A stretch of DNA of 64,000 nucleotides. It comes from Odiellus spinosus. Lineage: Eukaryota > Arthropoda > Arachnida > Opiliones > Phalangiidae. A program made the position numbers and the translations under genes. The stretch is from positions 1,051,606 to 1,115,605 of the forward strand of contig OY987238.1 in assembly GCA_963920705.1 (NCBI GenBank). The letters run 5' to 3'. Below the pieces are notes generated by a model. That model was given only the letters and a program-made list of their open reading frames with translations. It was not told where the DNA came from and did not search any database. Below are positions 15,051-30,100 of this stretch, in pieces; position 1 is the stretch's first letter, and each line of letters starts with the position of its first letter.

Positions 15051-18000
15051 TGTGAATCTATACTTGGGAAATTTGTGAATCTATACTTGGGAAATTTGTG
15101 AATCTATACTTGGGAAATTTGTGAATCTATACATGGAAAATTTGTGAATCTATACTTGGAAAATTTGTGAATCTATACTTGGAAAATTTGTGAATCTATA
15201 CTTGGAAAATTTGTGAATCTATACTTGGGAAATTGGTGGATATACTTGGGAAATTGGTGGATCTATACTTGGGAAATTTGTGAATCTATATTTGGAAAAT
15301 TTGTGAATCTATACTTGAAAAATTTGTGAATCTATACTTGGAAAATTTGTGAATCTATACTTGGAAAATTTGTGAATCTAAACTTGGGAAATTTGTGAAT
15401 CTATACTTGGTAAATTTGTGAATCTATACTTGGGAAATTTGTGAATCTATACTTGGGAAATTTGTGAATCTATGCTTGGAAAATTTGTGAATCTATACTT
15501 GGAAAATTTGTGAATCTATACTTGAAAAATTTGTGAATCTATACTTGGAAAATTTGTGAATCTATACTTGGGAAATTTGTGGATCTATACTTGGGAAATT
15601 TGTGAATCTATACTTCGGAAATCTGTGAATCTTTACTTGGGAAATTTGTGAATCTATACTTGGAAAATTTGTGAATCTATATTTGGGAAATTTCTGAATC
15701 TATACTTGGAAAATTTGTGAATCTATACTTGGGAAATTTATGGATCTATACTTGGAAAATTTCTGAATCTATACTTGGGAAATTGGTGGATCTATACTTG
15801 GGAAATTGGTGGATCTATACTTGGAAAATTTGTGAATCTATACTTGGGAAATTGGTGGATCTATACTTGGAAAATTTGTGAATCTATGCTTGGGAAATTT
15901 GTGAATCTATACTTGGGAAATTTGTGAATCTCTACTTGGGAAATTTGTGAATCTATACTTGGAAAATTTGTGAATCTATACTTGGAAAATTTGTGAATCT
16001 ATACATGGGAAATTTGTGGATCTATACTTGGGAAATTTGTGAATCTATACTTCGGAAATTTGTGAATCTTTACTTGGGAAATTTGTGAATCTATACTTGG
16101 AAAATTTGTGAATCTATATTTGGGAAATTTGTGAATCTATACTTGGAAAATTTGTGAATCTATACTTGGGAAATTGGTGGATCTATACTTGGGAAATTTG
16201 TGAATCTATACTTGGGAAATTTGTGAATCTATACTTGGGAAATTTGTGAATCTGTACGTGGGAAATTTGTGAATCTCTACTTGGGAAATTTGTGAATCTA
16301 TACTTGGAAAATTTGTGAATCTATGCTTGGGAAATTTGTGAATCTATACTTGTAAAATTTGTGAATCTATACTTGGAAAATTTGTGAATCTATACTACGG
16401 AAATTTGTGAATCTATACTTGGGAAATTTGTGAATCTATACTTGGGAAATATGTGAATCTATACTTGTGAAATTGGTGTATCTATACTTGGGAAATTGGT
16501 GGATCTATACTTGGGAAATTTGTGAATCTATACTTGGGAAATTTGTGAATCTATACTTGGAAAATTTGTGAATCTATACTTGGAAAGTTTGTGAATCTAT
16601 ACTTGGAAAATTTGTGAATCTATACTTGGAAAATTTGTGAATCTATACTTGGGAAATTGGTGGATCTATACTTGGGAAATTTGTGAATCTATACTTGGGA
16701 AATTTGTGAATCTGTACGTGGGAAATTTTTGAATCTCTACTTGGGAAATTTGTGAATCTATACTTGGAAAATTTGTGAATCTATGCTTGGGAAATTTGTG
16801 AATCTATACTTGTAAAATTTGTGAATCTATACTTGGAAAATTTGTGAATCTATACTTGGAAAATTTGTGAATCTATACTACGGAAATTTGTGAATCTATA
16901 CTTGGGAAATATGTGAATCAATACTTGTGAAATTGGTGTATCTATACTTGGGAAATTGGTGGATCTATACTTGGGAAATTTGTGAATCTATACTTGGGAA
17001 ATTTGTGAATCTATACTTGGAAAATTTGTGAATCTATACTTGGAAAATTTGTGAATCTATACTTGGAAAATTTGTGAATCTATACTTGGAAAATTTGTGA
17101 ATCTATACTTGGGAAATTTGTGAATCTATACTTGGAACATTTGTGAATCTATACTTGGGAAATTTGTCAATCTATACTTGGGAAATTTGTGGATCTATAC
17201 TTGGGAAATTTGTGAATATATACTTCGGAAATTTGTGAATCTATACTTGGGAAATTTGTGAATCTATACTTGGAAAATTTGTGAATCTATATTTGGGAAA
17301 TTTGTGAATCTATACTTGGAAAATTTGTGAATCTATACTTGGGAAATTGGTGGATCTATACTTGGGAAATTTGTGAATCTATACTTGAAAAATTTGTGAA
17401 TCTATACTTGGAAAATTTGTGAATCTATACTTGGGAAATTTGTGGATCTATACTTGGGAAATTTGTGAATCTATACTTCGGAAATCTGTGAATCTTTACT
17501 TGGGAAATTTGTGAATCTATACTTGGAAAATTTGTGAATCTATATTTGGGAAATTTCTGAATCTATACTTGGAAAATTTGTGAATCTATACTTGGGAAAT
17601 TTATGGATCTATACTTTGAAAATTTCTGAATCTATACTTGGGAAATTGGTGGATCTATACTTGGGAAATTGGTGGATCCATACTTGGAAAATTTGTGAAT
17701 CTATACTTGGGAAATTGGTGGATCTATACTTGGAAAATTTGTGAATCTATGCTTGGGAAATTTGTGAATCTATACTTGGGAAATTTGTGAATCTCTACTT
17801 GGGAAATTTGTGAATCTATACTTGGAAAATTTGTGAATCTATACTTGGAAAATTTGTGAATCTATACATGGGAAATTTGTGGATCTATACTTGGGAAATT
17901 TGTGAATCTATACTTCGGAAATTTGTGAATCTTTACTTGGGAAATTTGTGAATCTATACTTGGAAAATTTGTGAATCTATATTTGGAAAATTTGTGAATC

Positions 18001-18729
18001 TATACTTGGAAAATTTGTGAATCTATACTTGGGAAATTGGTGGATCTATACTTGGGAAATTTGTGAATCTATACTTGGGAAATTTGTGAATCTATACTTG
18101 GGAAATTTGTGAATCTGTACGTGGGAAATTTGTGAATCTCTACTTGGGAAATTTGTGAATCTATACTTGGAAAATTTGTGAATCTATGCTTGGGAAATTT
18201 GTGAATCTATACTTGTAAAATTTGTGAATCTATACTTGGAAAATTTGTGAATCTATACTACGGAAATTTGTGAATCTATACTTGGGAAATTTGTGAATCT
18301 ATACTTGGGAAATATGTGAATCTATACTTGTGAAATTGGTGTATCTATACTTGGGAAATTGGTGGATCTATACTTGGGAAATTTGTGAATCTATACTTGG
18401 GAAATTTGTGAATCTATACTTGGAAAATTTGTGAATCTATACTTGGAAAGTTTGTGAATCTATACTTGGAAAATTTGTGAATCTATACTTGGAAAATTTG
18501 TGAATCTATACTTGGGAAATTGGTGGATCTATACTTGGGAAATTTGTGAATCTATACTTGGGAAATTTGTGAATCTGTACGTGGGAAATTTTTGAATCTC
18601 TACTTGGGAAATTTGTGAATCTATACTTGGAAAATTTGTGAATCTATGCTTGGGAAATTTGTGAATCTATACTTGTAAAATTTGTGAATCTATACTTGGA
18701 AAATTTGTGAATCTATACTTGGAAAATTT
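13695..18729 (+). repeat. Segmental duplication C, copy 2
   Basis: Partner of 5560-10595 at +8,134 bp. Private substitutions include ctttgaaaa near 17620 and ggatccatac near 17675, where copy 1 keeps the usual bases. The near identity suggests a recent unequal exchange or conversion event. Confidence 0.83.
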
Positions 18730-20271
18730 GTGAATCTATACTACGGAAATTTGTGAATCTATACTTGGGAAATATGTGAATCTATACTTGTGAAATTGGT
18801 GTATCTATACTTGGGAAATTGGTGGATCTATACTTGGGAAATTTGTGAATCTATACTTGGGAAATTTGTGAATCTATACTTCGGAAATTTGTGAATCTTT
18901 ACTTGGGAAATTTGTGAATCTATACTTGGAAAATTTGTGAATCTATATTTGGGAAATTTGTGAATCTATACTTGGAAAATTTGTGAATCTATACTTGGGA
19001 AATTGGTGGATCTATACTTGGGAAATTTGTGAATCTATACTTGGGAAATTTGTGAATCTATACTTGGGAAATTTGTGAATCTGTACGTGGGAAATTTGTG
19101 AATCTCTACTTGGGAAATTTGTGAATCTATACTAGGAAAATTTGTGAATCTATGCTTGGGAAATTTGTGAATCTATACTTGTAAAATTTGTGAATCTATA
19201 CTTGGAAAATTTGTGAATCTATACTACGGAAATTTGTGAATCTATACTTGGGAAATTTGTGAATCTATACTTGGGAAATATGTGAATCTATACTTGTGAA
19301 ATTGGTGTATCTATACTTGGGAAATTGGTGGATCTATACTTGGGAAATTTGTGAATCTATACTTGGGAAATTTGTGAATCTATACTTGGAAAATTTGTGA
19401 ATCTATACTTGGAAAGTTTGTGAATCTATACTTGGAAAATTTGTGAATCTATACTTGGAAAATTTGTGAATCTATACTTGGGAAATTGGTGGATCTATAC
19501 TTGGGAAATTTGTGAATCTATACTTGGGAAATTTGTGAATCTGTACGTGGGAAATTTTTGAATCTCTACTTGGGAAATTTGTGAATCTATACTTGGAAAA
19601 TTTGTGAATCTATGCTTGGGAAATTTGTGAATCTATACTTGTAAAATTTGTGAATCTATACTTGGAAAATTTGTGAATCTATACTTGGAAAATTTGTGAA
19701 TCTATACTACGGAAATTTGTGAATCTATACTTGGGAAATATCTGAATCTATACTTGTGAAATCTGTGTATCTATACTTGGGAAATTGGTGGATCTATACT
19801 TGGGAAATTTGTGAATCTATACTTGGGAAATTTGTGAATCTATACTTGGAAAATTTGTGAATCTATACTTGGAAAATTTGTGAATCTATGCTTGGGAAAT
19901 TTGTGAATCTATACTTGTAAAATTTGTGAATCTATACTTGGAAAATTTGTGAATCTATACTTGGAAAATTTGTGAATCTATACTACGGAAATTTGTGAAT
20001 CTATACTTGGGAAATATGTGAATCTATACTTGTGAAATTGGTGTATCTATACTTGGGAAATTGGTGGATCTATACTTGGGAAATTTGTGAATCTATACTT
20101 GGGAAATTTGTGAATCTATACTTGGAAAATTTGTGAATCTATACTTGGAAAATTTGTGAATCTATACTTGGAAAATTTGTGAATCTATACTTGGAAAATT
20201 TATGAATCTATACTTGGGAAATTTGTGAATCTATACTTGGAACATTTGTGAATCTATACTTGGGAAATTTG

Positions 20272-20613
20272 TCCCAAGTATAGATTCACAAATTTTCCAA
20301 GTATAGATTCACAAATTTCCCAAATATAGATTCACAAATTTTCCAAGTATAGATTCACAAATTTCCCAAGTATAGATTCACAAATTTCCGAAGTATATAT
20401 TCACAAATTTCCCAAGTATAGATCCACAAATTTCCCAAGTATAGACTTGGGAAATTTGTGGATCTATACTTGGGAAATTTGTGAATATATACTTCGGAAA
20501 TTTGTGAATCTATACTTGGGAAATTTGTGAATCTATACTTGGAAAATTTGTGAATCTATATTTGGGAAATTTGTGAATCTATACTTGGAAAATTTGTGAA
20601 TCTATACTTGGGA
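20272..20613. repeat. Perfect 342-bp palindrome (169-bp arms, 4-bp spacer)
   Basis: The left arm 20272-20440 is the only part of the array in reverse orientation. It is an exact reverse complement of 20445-20613, with atag (20441-20444) between the arms. The arms span about seven monomers and include rare variants (ttcgg, gaatatatac, tatttggg), so the match is not just generic satellite similarity. Pairing stops at 20271/20614. Elsewhere, for example near 17166, the same landmark series continues without inversion, so this is a local rearrangement or an assembly or read fold-back artefact. Confidence 0.95.
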
Positions 20614-22549
20614 AATTGGTGGATCTATACTTGGGAAATTTGTGAATCTATACTTGGGAAATTTGTGAATCTATACGTGGGAAATTTGTGAATCTCTACT
20701 TGGGAAATTTGTGAATCTATACTTGGAAAATTTGTGAATCTATGCTTGGGAAATTTGTGAATCTATACTTGGAAAATTTGTGAATCTATACTTGGAAAAT
20801 TTGTGAATCTATACTTCGGAAATTTGTGAATCTATACTTGGGAAATTTGTGAATCTATACTTGGGAAATATATGAATCTATACTTGGGAAATTGGTGGAT
20901 CTATACTTGAGAAATTGGTGGATCTATACTTGGGAAATTTGTGAATCTATACTTAGGAAATTTGTGAATCTATACTTGGAAAATTTGTGAATCTATACTT
21001 GGAAAATTTGTGAATCTATACTTGGAAAATTTGTGAATCTATACTTGGGAAATTTGTGAATCTATACTTGGGAAATTTGTGAATCTATACTTGGGAAATT
21101 TGTGAATCTATACTTGGAAAATTTGTGAATCTATACTTGGAAAATTTGTGAATCTATACTTGGAAAATTTGTGAATCTATACTTGGAAAATTTGTGAATC
21201 TATACTTGGAAAATTTGTGAATCTATACTTGGGAAATTGGTGGATATACTTGGGAAATTGGTGGATCTATACTTGGGAAATTTGTGAATCTATATTTGGA
21301 AAATTTGTGAATCTATACTTGAAAAATTTGTGAATCTATACTTGGAAAATTTGTGAATCTATACTTGGAAAATTTGTGAATCTAAACTTGGGAAATTTGT
21401 GAATCTATACTTGGTAAATTTGTGAATCTATACTTGGGAAATTTGTGAATCTATACTTGGGAAATTTGTGAATCTATACTTGGAAAATTTGTGAATCTAT
21501 ACTTGGAAAATTTGTGAATCTATACTTGAAAAATTTGTGAATCTATACTTGGAAAATTTGTGAATCTATACTTGGGAAATTTGTGGATCTATACTTGGGA
21601 AATTTGTGAATCTATACTTCGGAAATCTGTGAATCTTTACTTGGGAAATTTGTGAATCTATACTTGGAAAATTTGTGAATCTATATTTGGGAAATTTGTG
21701 AATCTATACTTGGAAAATTTGTGAATCTATACTTGGGAAATTGGTGGATCTATACTTGGAAAATTTCTGAATCTATACTTGGGAAATTGGTGGATCTATA
21801 CTTGGGAAATTGGTGGATCTATACTTGGAAAATTTGTGAATCTATACTTGGGAAATTGGTGGATCTATACTTGGAAAATTTGTGAATCTATGCTTGGGAA
21901 ATTTGTGAATCTATACTTGGGAAATTTGTGAATCTCTACTTGGGAAATTTGTGAATCTATACTTGGAAAATTTGTGAATCTATACTTGGAAAATTTGTGA
22001 ATCTATACATGGGAAATTTGTGGATTTATACTTAGGAAATTTGTGAATCTATACTTCGGAAATTTGTGAATCTTTACTTGGGAAATTTGTGAATCTATAC
22101 TTGGAAAATTTGTGAATCTATATTTGGGAAATTTGTGAATCTATACTTGGAAAACTTGTGAATCTATACTTGGGAAATTGGTGGATCTATACTTGGGAAA
22201 TTTGTGAATCTATACTTGGGAAATTTGTGAATCTGTACGTGGGAAATTTGTGAATCTCTACTTGGGAAATTTGTGAATCTATACTTGGAAAATTTGTGAA
22301 TCTATGCTTGGGAAATTTGTGAATCTATATTTGTAAAATTTGTGAATCTATACTTGGAAAATTTGTGAATCTATACTACGGAAATTTGTGAATCTATACT
22401 TGGGAAATTTGTGAATCTATACTTGGGAAATATGTGAATCTATACTTGTGAAATTGGTGTATCTATACTTGGGAAATTGGTGGATCTATACTTGGGAAAT
22501 TTGTGAATCTATACTTGGGAAATTTGTGAATCTATACTTGGAAAATTTG

Positions 22550-22573
22550 TGAATCTTTTTTTCAAAAGTTTGT
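22550..22573 (+). repeat. Degenerate monomer with T-run
   Basis: The monomer starting gaatcttttt has a run of eight T followed by caaaagtttgtg, where the equivalent higher-order position elsewhere (for example 8448, 23258) reads tatacttggaaagtttgtg. It is a singleton inside otherwise clean monomers. It may be a true mutation or a base-calling error. Confidence 0.7.
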
Positions 22574-25500
22574 GAATCTATACTTGGAAAATTTGTGAAT
22601 CTATACTTGGAAAATTTGTGAATCTATACTTGGGAAATTTGTGAATCTATACTTGGAACATTTGTGAATCTATACTTGGGAAATTTGTCAATCTATACTT
22701 GGGAAATTTGTGGATCTATACTTGGGAAATTTGTGAATATATACCTCGGAAATTTGTGAATCTATACTTGGGAAATTTGTGAATCTATACTTGGAAAATT
22801 TGTGAATCTATATTTGGGAAATTTGTGAATCTATACTTGGAAAATTTGTGAATCTATACTTGGGAAATTGGTGGATCTATACTTGGGAAATTTGTGAATC
22901 TATACTTGGGAAATTTGTGAATCTATACGTGGGAAATTTGTGAATCTCTACTTGGGAAATTTGTGAATCTATACTTGGAAAATTTGTGAATCTATGCTTG
23001 GGAAAATTGTGAATCTATACTTGTAAAATTTGTGAATCTATACTTGGAAAATTTGTGAATCTATACTACGGAAATTTGTGAATCTATACTTGGGAAATTT
23101 GTGAATCTATACTTGGGAAATATGTGAATCTATACTTGTGAAATTGGTGTATCTATACTTGGGAAATTGGTGGATCTATACTTGGGAAATTTGTGAATCT
23201 ATACTTGGGAAATTTGTGAATCTATACTTGGAAAATTTGTGAATCTATACTTGGAAAGTTTGTGAATCTATACTTGGAAAATTTGTGAATCTATACTTGG
23301 AAAATTTGTGAATCTATACTTGGGAAATTTGTGAATCTATACTTGGAACATTTGTGAATCTATACTTGGGAAATTTGTCAATCTATACTTGGGAAATTTG
23401 TGGATCTATACTTGGGAAATTTGTGAATCTATACTTGGAAAATTTGTGAATCTATATTTGGGAAATTTGTGAATCTATACTTGGAAAATTTGTGAATCTA
23501 TACTTGGGAAATTTGTGAATCTATACTTGGAAAATTTGTGAATCTATATTTGGGAAATTTGTGAATCTATACTTGGAAAATTTGTGAATCTATACTTGGG
23601 AAATTGGTGGATCTATACTTGGGAAATTTGTGAATCTATACTTGGGAAATTTGTGAATCTATACGTGGGAAATTTGTGAATCTATACTTGGAAAATTTGT
23701 GAATCTATACTTGGAAAATTTGTGAATCTATACTTCGGAAATTTGTGAATCTATACTTGGGAAATTTGTGTATCTATACTTGGGAAATATGTGAATCTAT
23801 ACTTGGGAAATTGGTGGATCTATACTTGAGAAATTGGTGGATCTATACTTGGGAAATTTGTGAATCTATACTTGGGAAATTTGTGAATCTATACTTGGAA
23901 AATTTGTGAATCTATACTTGGAAAATTTGTGAATCTATGCTTGGAAAATTTGTGAATCTATACTTGGGAAATTTGTGAATCTATACTTGGGAAATATGTG
24001 AATCTATACTTGGGAAATTGGTGGATCTATACTTGGGAAATTGGTGGATCTATACTTGGAAAATTTGTGAATCTATACTTAGGAAATTGGTGGATCTATA
24101 CTTGGAAAATTTGTGAATCTATGCTTGGGAAATTTGTGAATCTATACTTGGGAAATATGTGAATCTATACTTGGGAAATTGGTGGATCTATACTTGAGAA
24201 ATTGGTGGATCTATACTTGGGAAATTTGTGAATCTATACTTGGGAAATTTGTGAATCTATACTTGGAAAATTTGTGAATCTATACTTGGAAAATTTGTGA
24301 ATCTATGCTTAGAAAATTTGTGAATCTATACTTGGGAAATTTGTGAATCTATACTTGGGAAATATGTGAATCTATACTTGGGAAATTGGTGGATCTATAC
24401 TTGGGAAATTGGTGGATCTATACTTGGAAAATTTGTGAATCTATACTTGGGAAATTGGTGGATCTATACTTGGAAAATTTGTGAATCTATGCTTGGGAAA
24501 TTTGTGAATCTATACTTGGGAAATTTGTGAATCTCTACTTGGGAAATTTGTGAATCTATACTTGGAAAATTTGTGAATCTATACTTGGAAAATTTGTGAA
24601 TCTATACATGGGAAATTTGTGGATCTATACTTGGGAAATTTGTGAATCTATACTTCGGAAATTTGTGAATCTTTACTTGGGAAATTTGTGAATCTATACT
24701 TGGAAAATATGTGAATCTATATTTGGGAAATTTGTGAATCTATACTTGGAAAATTTGTGAATCTATACTTGGGAAATTTGTGAATCTATACTTGGGAAAT
24801 TTGTGAATCTATACTTGGAAAATTTGTGAATCTATACTTGGAAAGTTTGTGAATCTATACTTGGAAAATTTGTGAATCTATACTTGGAAAATTTGTGAAT
24901 CTATACTTGGGAAATTTGTGAATCTATACTTGGAACATTTGTGAATCTATACTTGGGAAATTTGTCAATCTAAACTTGGGAAATTTGTGGATCTATACTT
25001 GGGAAATTTGTGAATATATACCTCGGAAATTTGTGAATCTATACTTGGGAAATTTGTGAATCTATACTTGGAAAATTTGTGAATCTATATTTGGGAAATT
25101 TGTGAATCTATACTTGGAAAATTTGTGAATCTATACTTGGGAAATTGGTGGATCTATACTTGGGAAATTTGTGAATCTATACTTGGGAAATTTGTGAATC
25201 TATACGTGGGAAATTTGTGAATCTCTACTTGGGAAATTTGTGAATCTATACTTGGAAAATTTGTGAATCTATGCTTGGGAAATTTGTGAATCTATACTTG
25301 GAAAATTTGTGAATCTATACTTGGAAAATTTGTGAATCTATACTTCGGAAATTTGAGAATCTATACTTGGGAAATTTGTGAATCTATACTTGGGAAATAT
25401 GTGAATCTATACTTGGGAAATTGGTGGATCTATACTTGAGAAATTGGTGGATCTATACTTGGGAAATTTGTGAATCTATACTTGGGAAATTTGTGAATCT

Positions 25501-27129
25501 ATACTTGGAAAATTTGTGAATCTATACTTGGAAAATTTGTGAATCTATGCTTGGAAAATTTGTGAATCTATACTTGGGAAATTTGTGAATCTATACTTGG
25601 GAAATTTGTGAATCTATACTTGGGAAATATGTGAATCTATACTTGGGAAATTTGTGAATAAATACTTGGAAAATTTGTGAATCTATACTTGGAAAATTTG
25701 TGAATCTATACTTGGAAAATTTGTGAATCTATACTTGGAAAATTTGTGAACCTCTACTTGGGAAATTTGTGAATCTATACTTGGAAAATTTGTGAATCTA
25801 TACTTGGAAAATTTGTGAATCTATACTTGGAAAATTTGTGAATCTATACTTCGGAAATTTGTGAATCTATACTTGGGAAATTTGTGAATCTATACTTGGG
25901 AAATATGTGAATCTATACTTGGGAAATTGGTGGATCTATACTTGAGAAATTGGTGGATCTATACTTGGGAAATTTGTGAATCCATACTTGGGAAATTTGT
26001 GAGTCTATACTTGGAAAATTTGTGAATCTATACTGGGGAAATTTGTCAATCTATACTTGGGAAATTTGTGGATCTATTCTTGGGAAATTTGTGAATCTAT
26101 GCTTCGGAAAATTGTGAATCTATACTTGGGAAATCTGTGAATCTTTACTTGGGAAATTTGTGAATCTATACTTGGAAAATTTGTGAATCTATATTTGGGA
26201 AATTTGTGAATCTATACTTGGAAAATTTGTGAATCTATACTTGGGAAATTGGTGGATCTATACTTGGAAAATTTCTGAATCTATACTTGGGAAATTGGTG
26301 GATCTATACTTGGGAAATTGGTGGATCTATACTTGGAAAATTTGTGAATCTATACTTGGGAAATTGGTGGATCTATACTTGGAAAATTTGTGAATCTATG
26401 CTTGGGAAATTTGTGAATCTATACTTGGGAAATTTGTGAATCTCTACTTGGGAAATTTGTGAATCTATACTTGGAAAATTTGTGAATCTATGCTTGGAAA
26501 TTTGTGAATCTATACTTGGAAAATTTGTGAATCTATACTTGGGAAATTTGTGAATCTATACTTGGAAAATTTGTGAATCTATACTTGGGAAATTGGTGGA
26601 TCTATACTTGGGAAATTTGTGAATCTATACTTGGGAAATTTGTGAATCTATACTTGGAAAATTTGTGAATCTATGCTTGGAAATTTGTGAATCTATACTT
26701 GGAAAATTTGTGAATCTATACTTGGGAAATTTGTGAATCTCTACTTGGGAAATTTGTGAATCTATACTTGGAAAATTTGTGAATCTATGCTTGGGAAATT
26801 TGTGAATCTATACTTGGAAAATTTGTGAATCTATACTTGGAAAATTTGTGAATCTATACTTCGGAAATTTGTGAATCTATACTTGGGAAATTTGTGAATC
26901 TATACTTGGGAAATATGTGAATCTATACTTGGGAAATTGGTGGATCTATACTTGAGAAATTGGTGGATCTATACTTGGGAAATTTGTGAATCTATACTTG
27001 GGAAATTTGTGAATCTATACTTGGAAAATTTGTGAATCTATACTTGGAAAATTTGTGAATCTATGCTTGGAAAATTTGTGAATCTATACTTGGGAAATTT
27101 GTGAATCTATACTTGGGAAATTTGTGAAT

Positions 27130-30100
27130 CTATACTTGGGAAATATGTGAATCTATACTTGGGAAATTTGTGAATAAATACTTGGAAAATTTGTGAATCT
27201 ATACTTGGAAAATTTGTGAATCTATACTTGGAAAATTTGTGAATCTATACTTGGAAAATTTGTGAACCTCTACTTGGGAAATTTGTGAATCTATACTTGG
27301 AAAATTTGTGAATCTATGCTTGGGAAATTTGTGAATCTATACTTGGAAAATTTGTGAATCTATACTTGGAAAATTGGTGGATCTATACTTGAGAAATTGG
27401 TGGATCTATACTTGGGAAATTTGTGAATCCATACTTGGGAAATTTGTGAGTCTATACTTGGAAAATTTGTGAATCTATACTTGGGAAATTTGTCAATCTA
27501 TACTTGGGAAATTTGTGGATCTATACTTGGGAAATTTGTGAATCTATACTTCGGAAAATTGTGAATCTATACTTGGGAAATCTGTGAATCTTTACTTGGG
27601 AAATTTGTGAATCTATACTTGGAAAATTTGTGAATCTATATTTGGGAAATTTGTGAATCTATACTTGGAAAATTTGTGAATCTATACTTGGGAAATTGGT
27701 GGATCTATACTTGGAAAATTTCTGAATCTATACTTGGGAAATTGGTGGATCTATACTTGGGAAATTGGTGGATCTATACTTGGAAAATTTGTGAATCTAT
27801 ACTTGGGAAATTGGTGGATCTATACTTGGAAAATTTGTGAATCTATGCTTGGGAAATTTGTGAATCTATACTTGGGAAATTTGTGAATCTCTACTTGGGA
27901 AATTTGTGAATCTATACTTGGAAAATTTGTGAATCTATGCTTGGAAATTTGTGAATCTATACTTGGAAAATTTGTGAATCTATACTTGGGAAATTTGTGA
28001 ATCTATACTTGGAACATTTGTGAATCTATACTTGGGAAATTTGTCAGTCTATACTTAGGAAATTTGTGGATCTATACTTGGGAAATTTGTGAATCTATAC
28101 TTGGAAAATTTGTGAATCTATACTTGGGAAATTGGTGGATCTATACTTGGAAAATTTCTGAATCTATACTAGGAAATTGGTGGATCTATACTTGGGAAAT
28201 TGGTGGATCTATACTTGGAAAATTTGTGAATCTATACTTGGGAAATTGGTGGATCTATACTTGGAAAATTTGTGAATCTATGCTTGGGAAATTTGTGAAT
28301 CTATACTTGGGAAATTTGTGAATCTCTACTTGGGAAATTTGTGAATCTATACTTGGAAAATTTGTGAATCTATGCTTGGAAATTTGTGAATCTATACTTG
28401 GAAAATTTGTGAATCTATACTTGGGAAATTTGTGAATCTATACTTGGAACATTTGTGAATCTATACTTGGGAAATTTGTCAGTCTATACTTAGGAAATTT
28501 GTGGATCTATACTTGGGAAATTTGTGAATCTATACTTCGGAAATTTGTGAATCTATACTTGGAAAATTTGTGAATCTATACTTGGAAAATTTGTGGATCT
28601 ATATTTGGGAAATTTGTGAATCTATACTTGGAAAATTTGTGAATCTATACTTGGGAAATTGGTGGATCTATACTTGGGAAATTTGTGAATCAATACTTGG
28701 GAAATTTGTGAATCTATACGTGGGAAATTTGTGAATCTCTACTTTTGAAATTTGTGAATCTATACTTGGAAAATTTGTGAATCTATGCTTGGGAAATTTG
28801 TGAATCTATACTTGGAAAATTTGTGAATCTCTGCTTGGAAAATTTGTCAATCTATACTTCGGAAATTTGTGAATCTATGCTTGGGAAATTTGTGAATCTA
28901 TACTTGGGAAATATGTGAATCTATACTTGGGAAATTGGTGGATCTATACTTGGGAAATTGGTGGATCTATACTTGGGAAATTTGTGAATCTATACTTGGG
29001 AAATTTGTGAATCTATATTTGGAAAATTTGTGAATCTATACTTGGAAAATTTGTGAATCTATACTTGAAAAATTTGTGAATCTATACTTCGGAAATTTGT
29101 GAATCTATACTTGGGAAATTTGTGAATCTATACTTGGGAAATATGTGAATCTATACTTGGGAAATTGGTGGATCTATACTTGAGAAATTGGTGGATCTAT
29201 ACTTGGGAAATTTGTGAATCTATACTTGGGAAATTTGTGAATCTATACTTGGAAAATTTGTGAATCTATACTTGGAAAATTTGTGAATCTATGCTTGGAA
29301 AATTTGTGAATCTATACTTGGGAAATTTGTGAATCTATACTTGGGAAATTTGTGAATCTATACTTGGGAAATTTGTGAATCTATACTTGGGAAATATGTG
29401 AATCTATACTTGGGAAATTTGTGAATAAATACTTGGAAAATTTGTGAATCTATACTTGGAAAATTTGTGAATCTATACTTGGAAAATTTGTGAATCTATA
29501 CTTGGAAAATTTGTGAACCTCTACTTGGGAAATTTGTGAATCTATACTTGGAAAATTTGTGAATCTATGCTTGGGAAATTTGTGAATCTATACTTGGAAA
29601 ATTTGTGAATCTATACTTGGAAAATTGGTGGATCTATACTTGAGAAATTGGTGGATCTATACTTGGGAAATTTGTGAATCCATACTTGGGAAATTTGTGA
29701 GTCTATACTTGGAAAATTTGTGAATCTATACTTGGGAAATTTGTCAATCTATACTTGGGAAATTTGTGGATCTATACTTGGGAAATTTGTGAATCTATAC
29801 TTCGGAAAATTGTGAATCTATACTTGGGAAATCTGTGAATCTTTACTTGGGAAATTTGTGAATCTATACTTGGAAAATTTGTGAATCTATATTTGGGAAA
29901 TTTGTGAATCTATACTTGGAAAATTTGTGAATCTATACTTGGGAAATTGGTGGATCTATACTTGGAAAATTTCTGAATCTATACTTGGGAAATTGGTGGA
30001 TCTATACTTGGGAAATTGGTGGATCTATACTTGGAAAATTTGTGAATCTATACTTGGGAAATTGGTGGATCTATACTTGGAAAATTTGTGAATCTATGCT

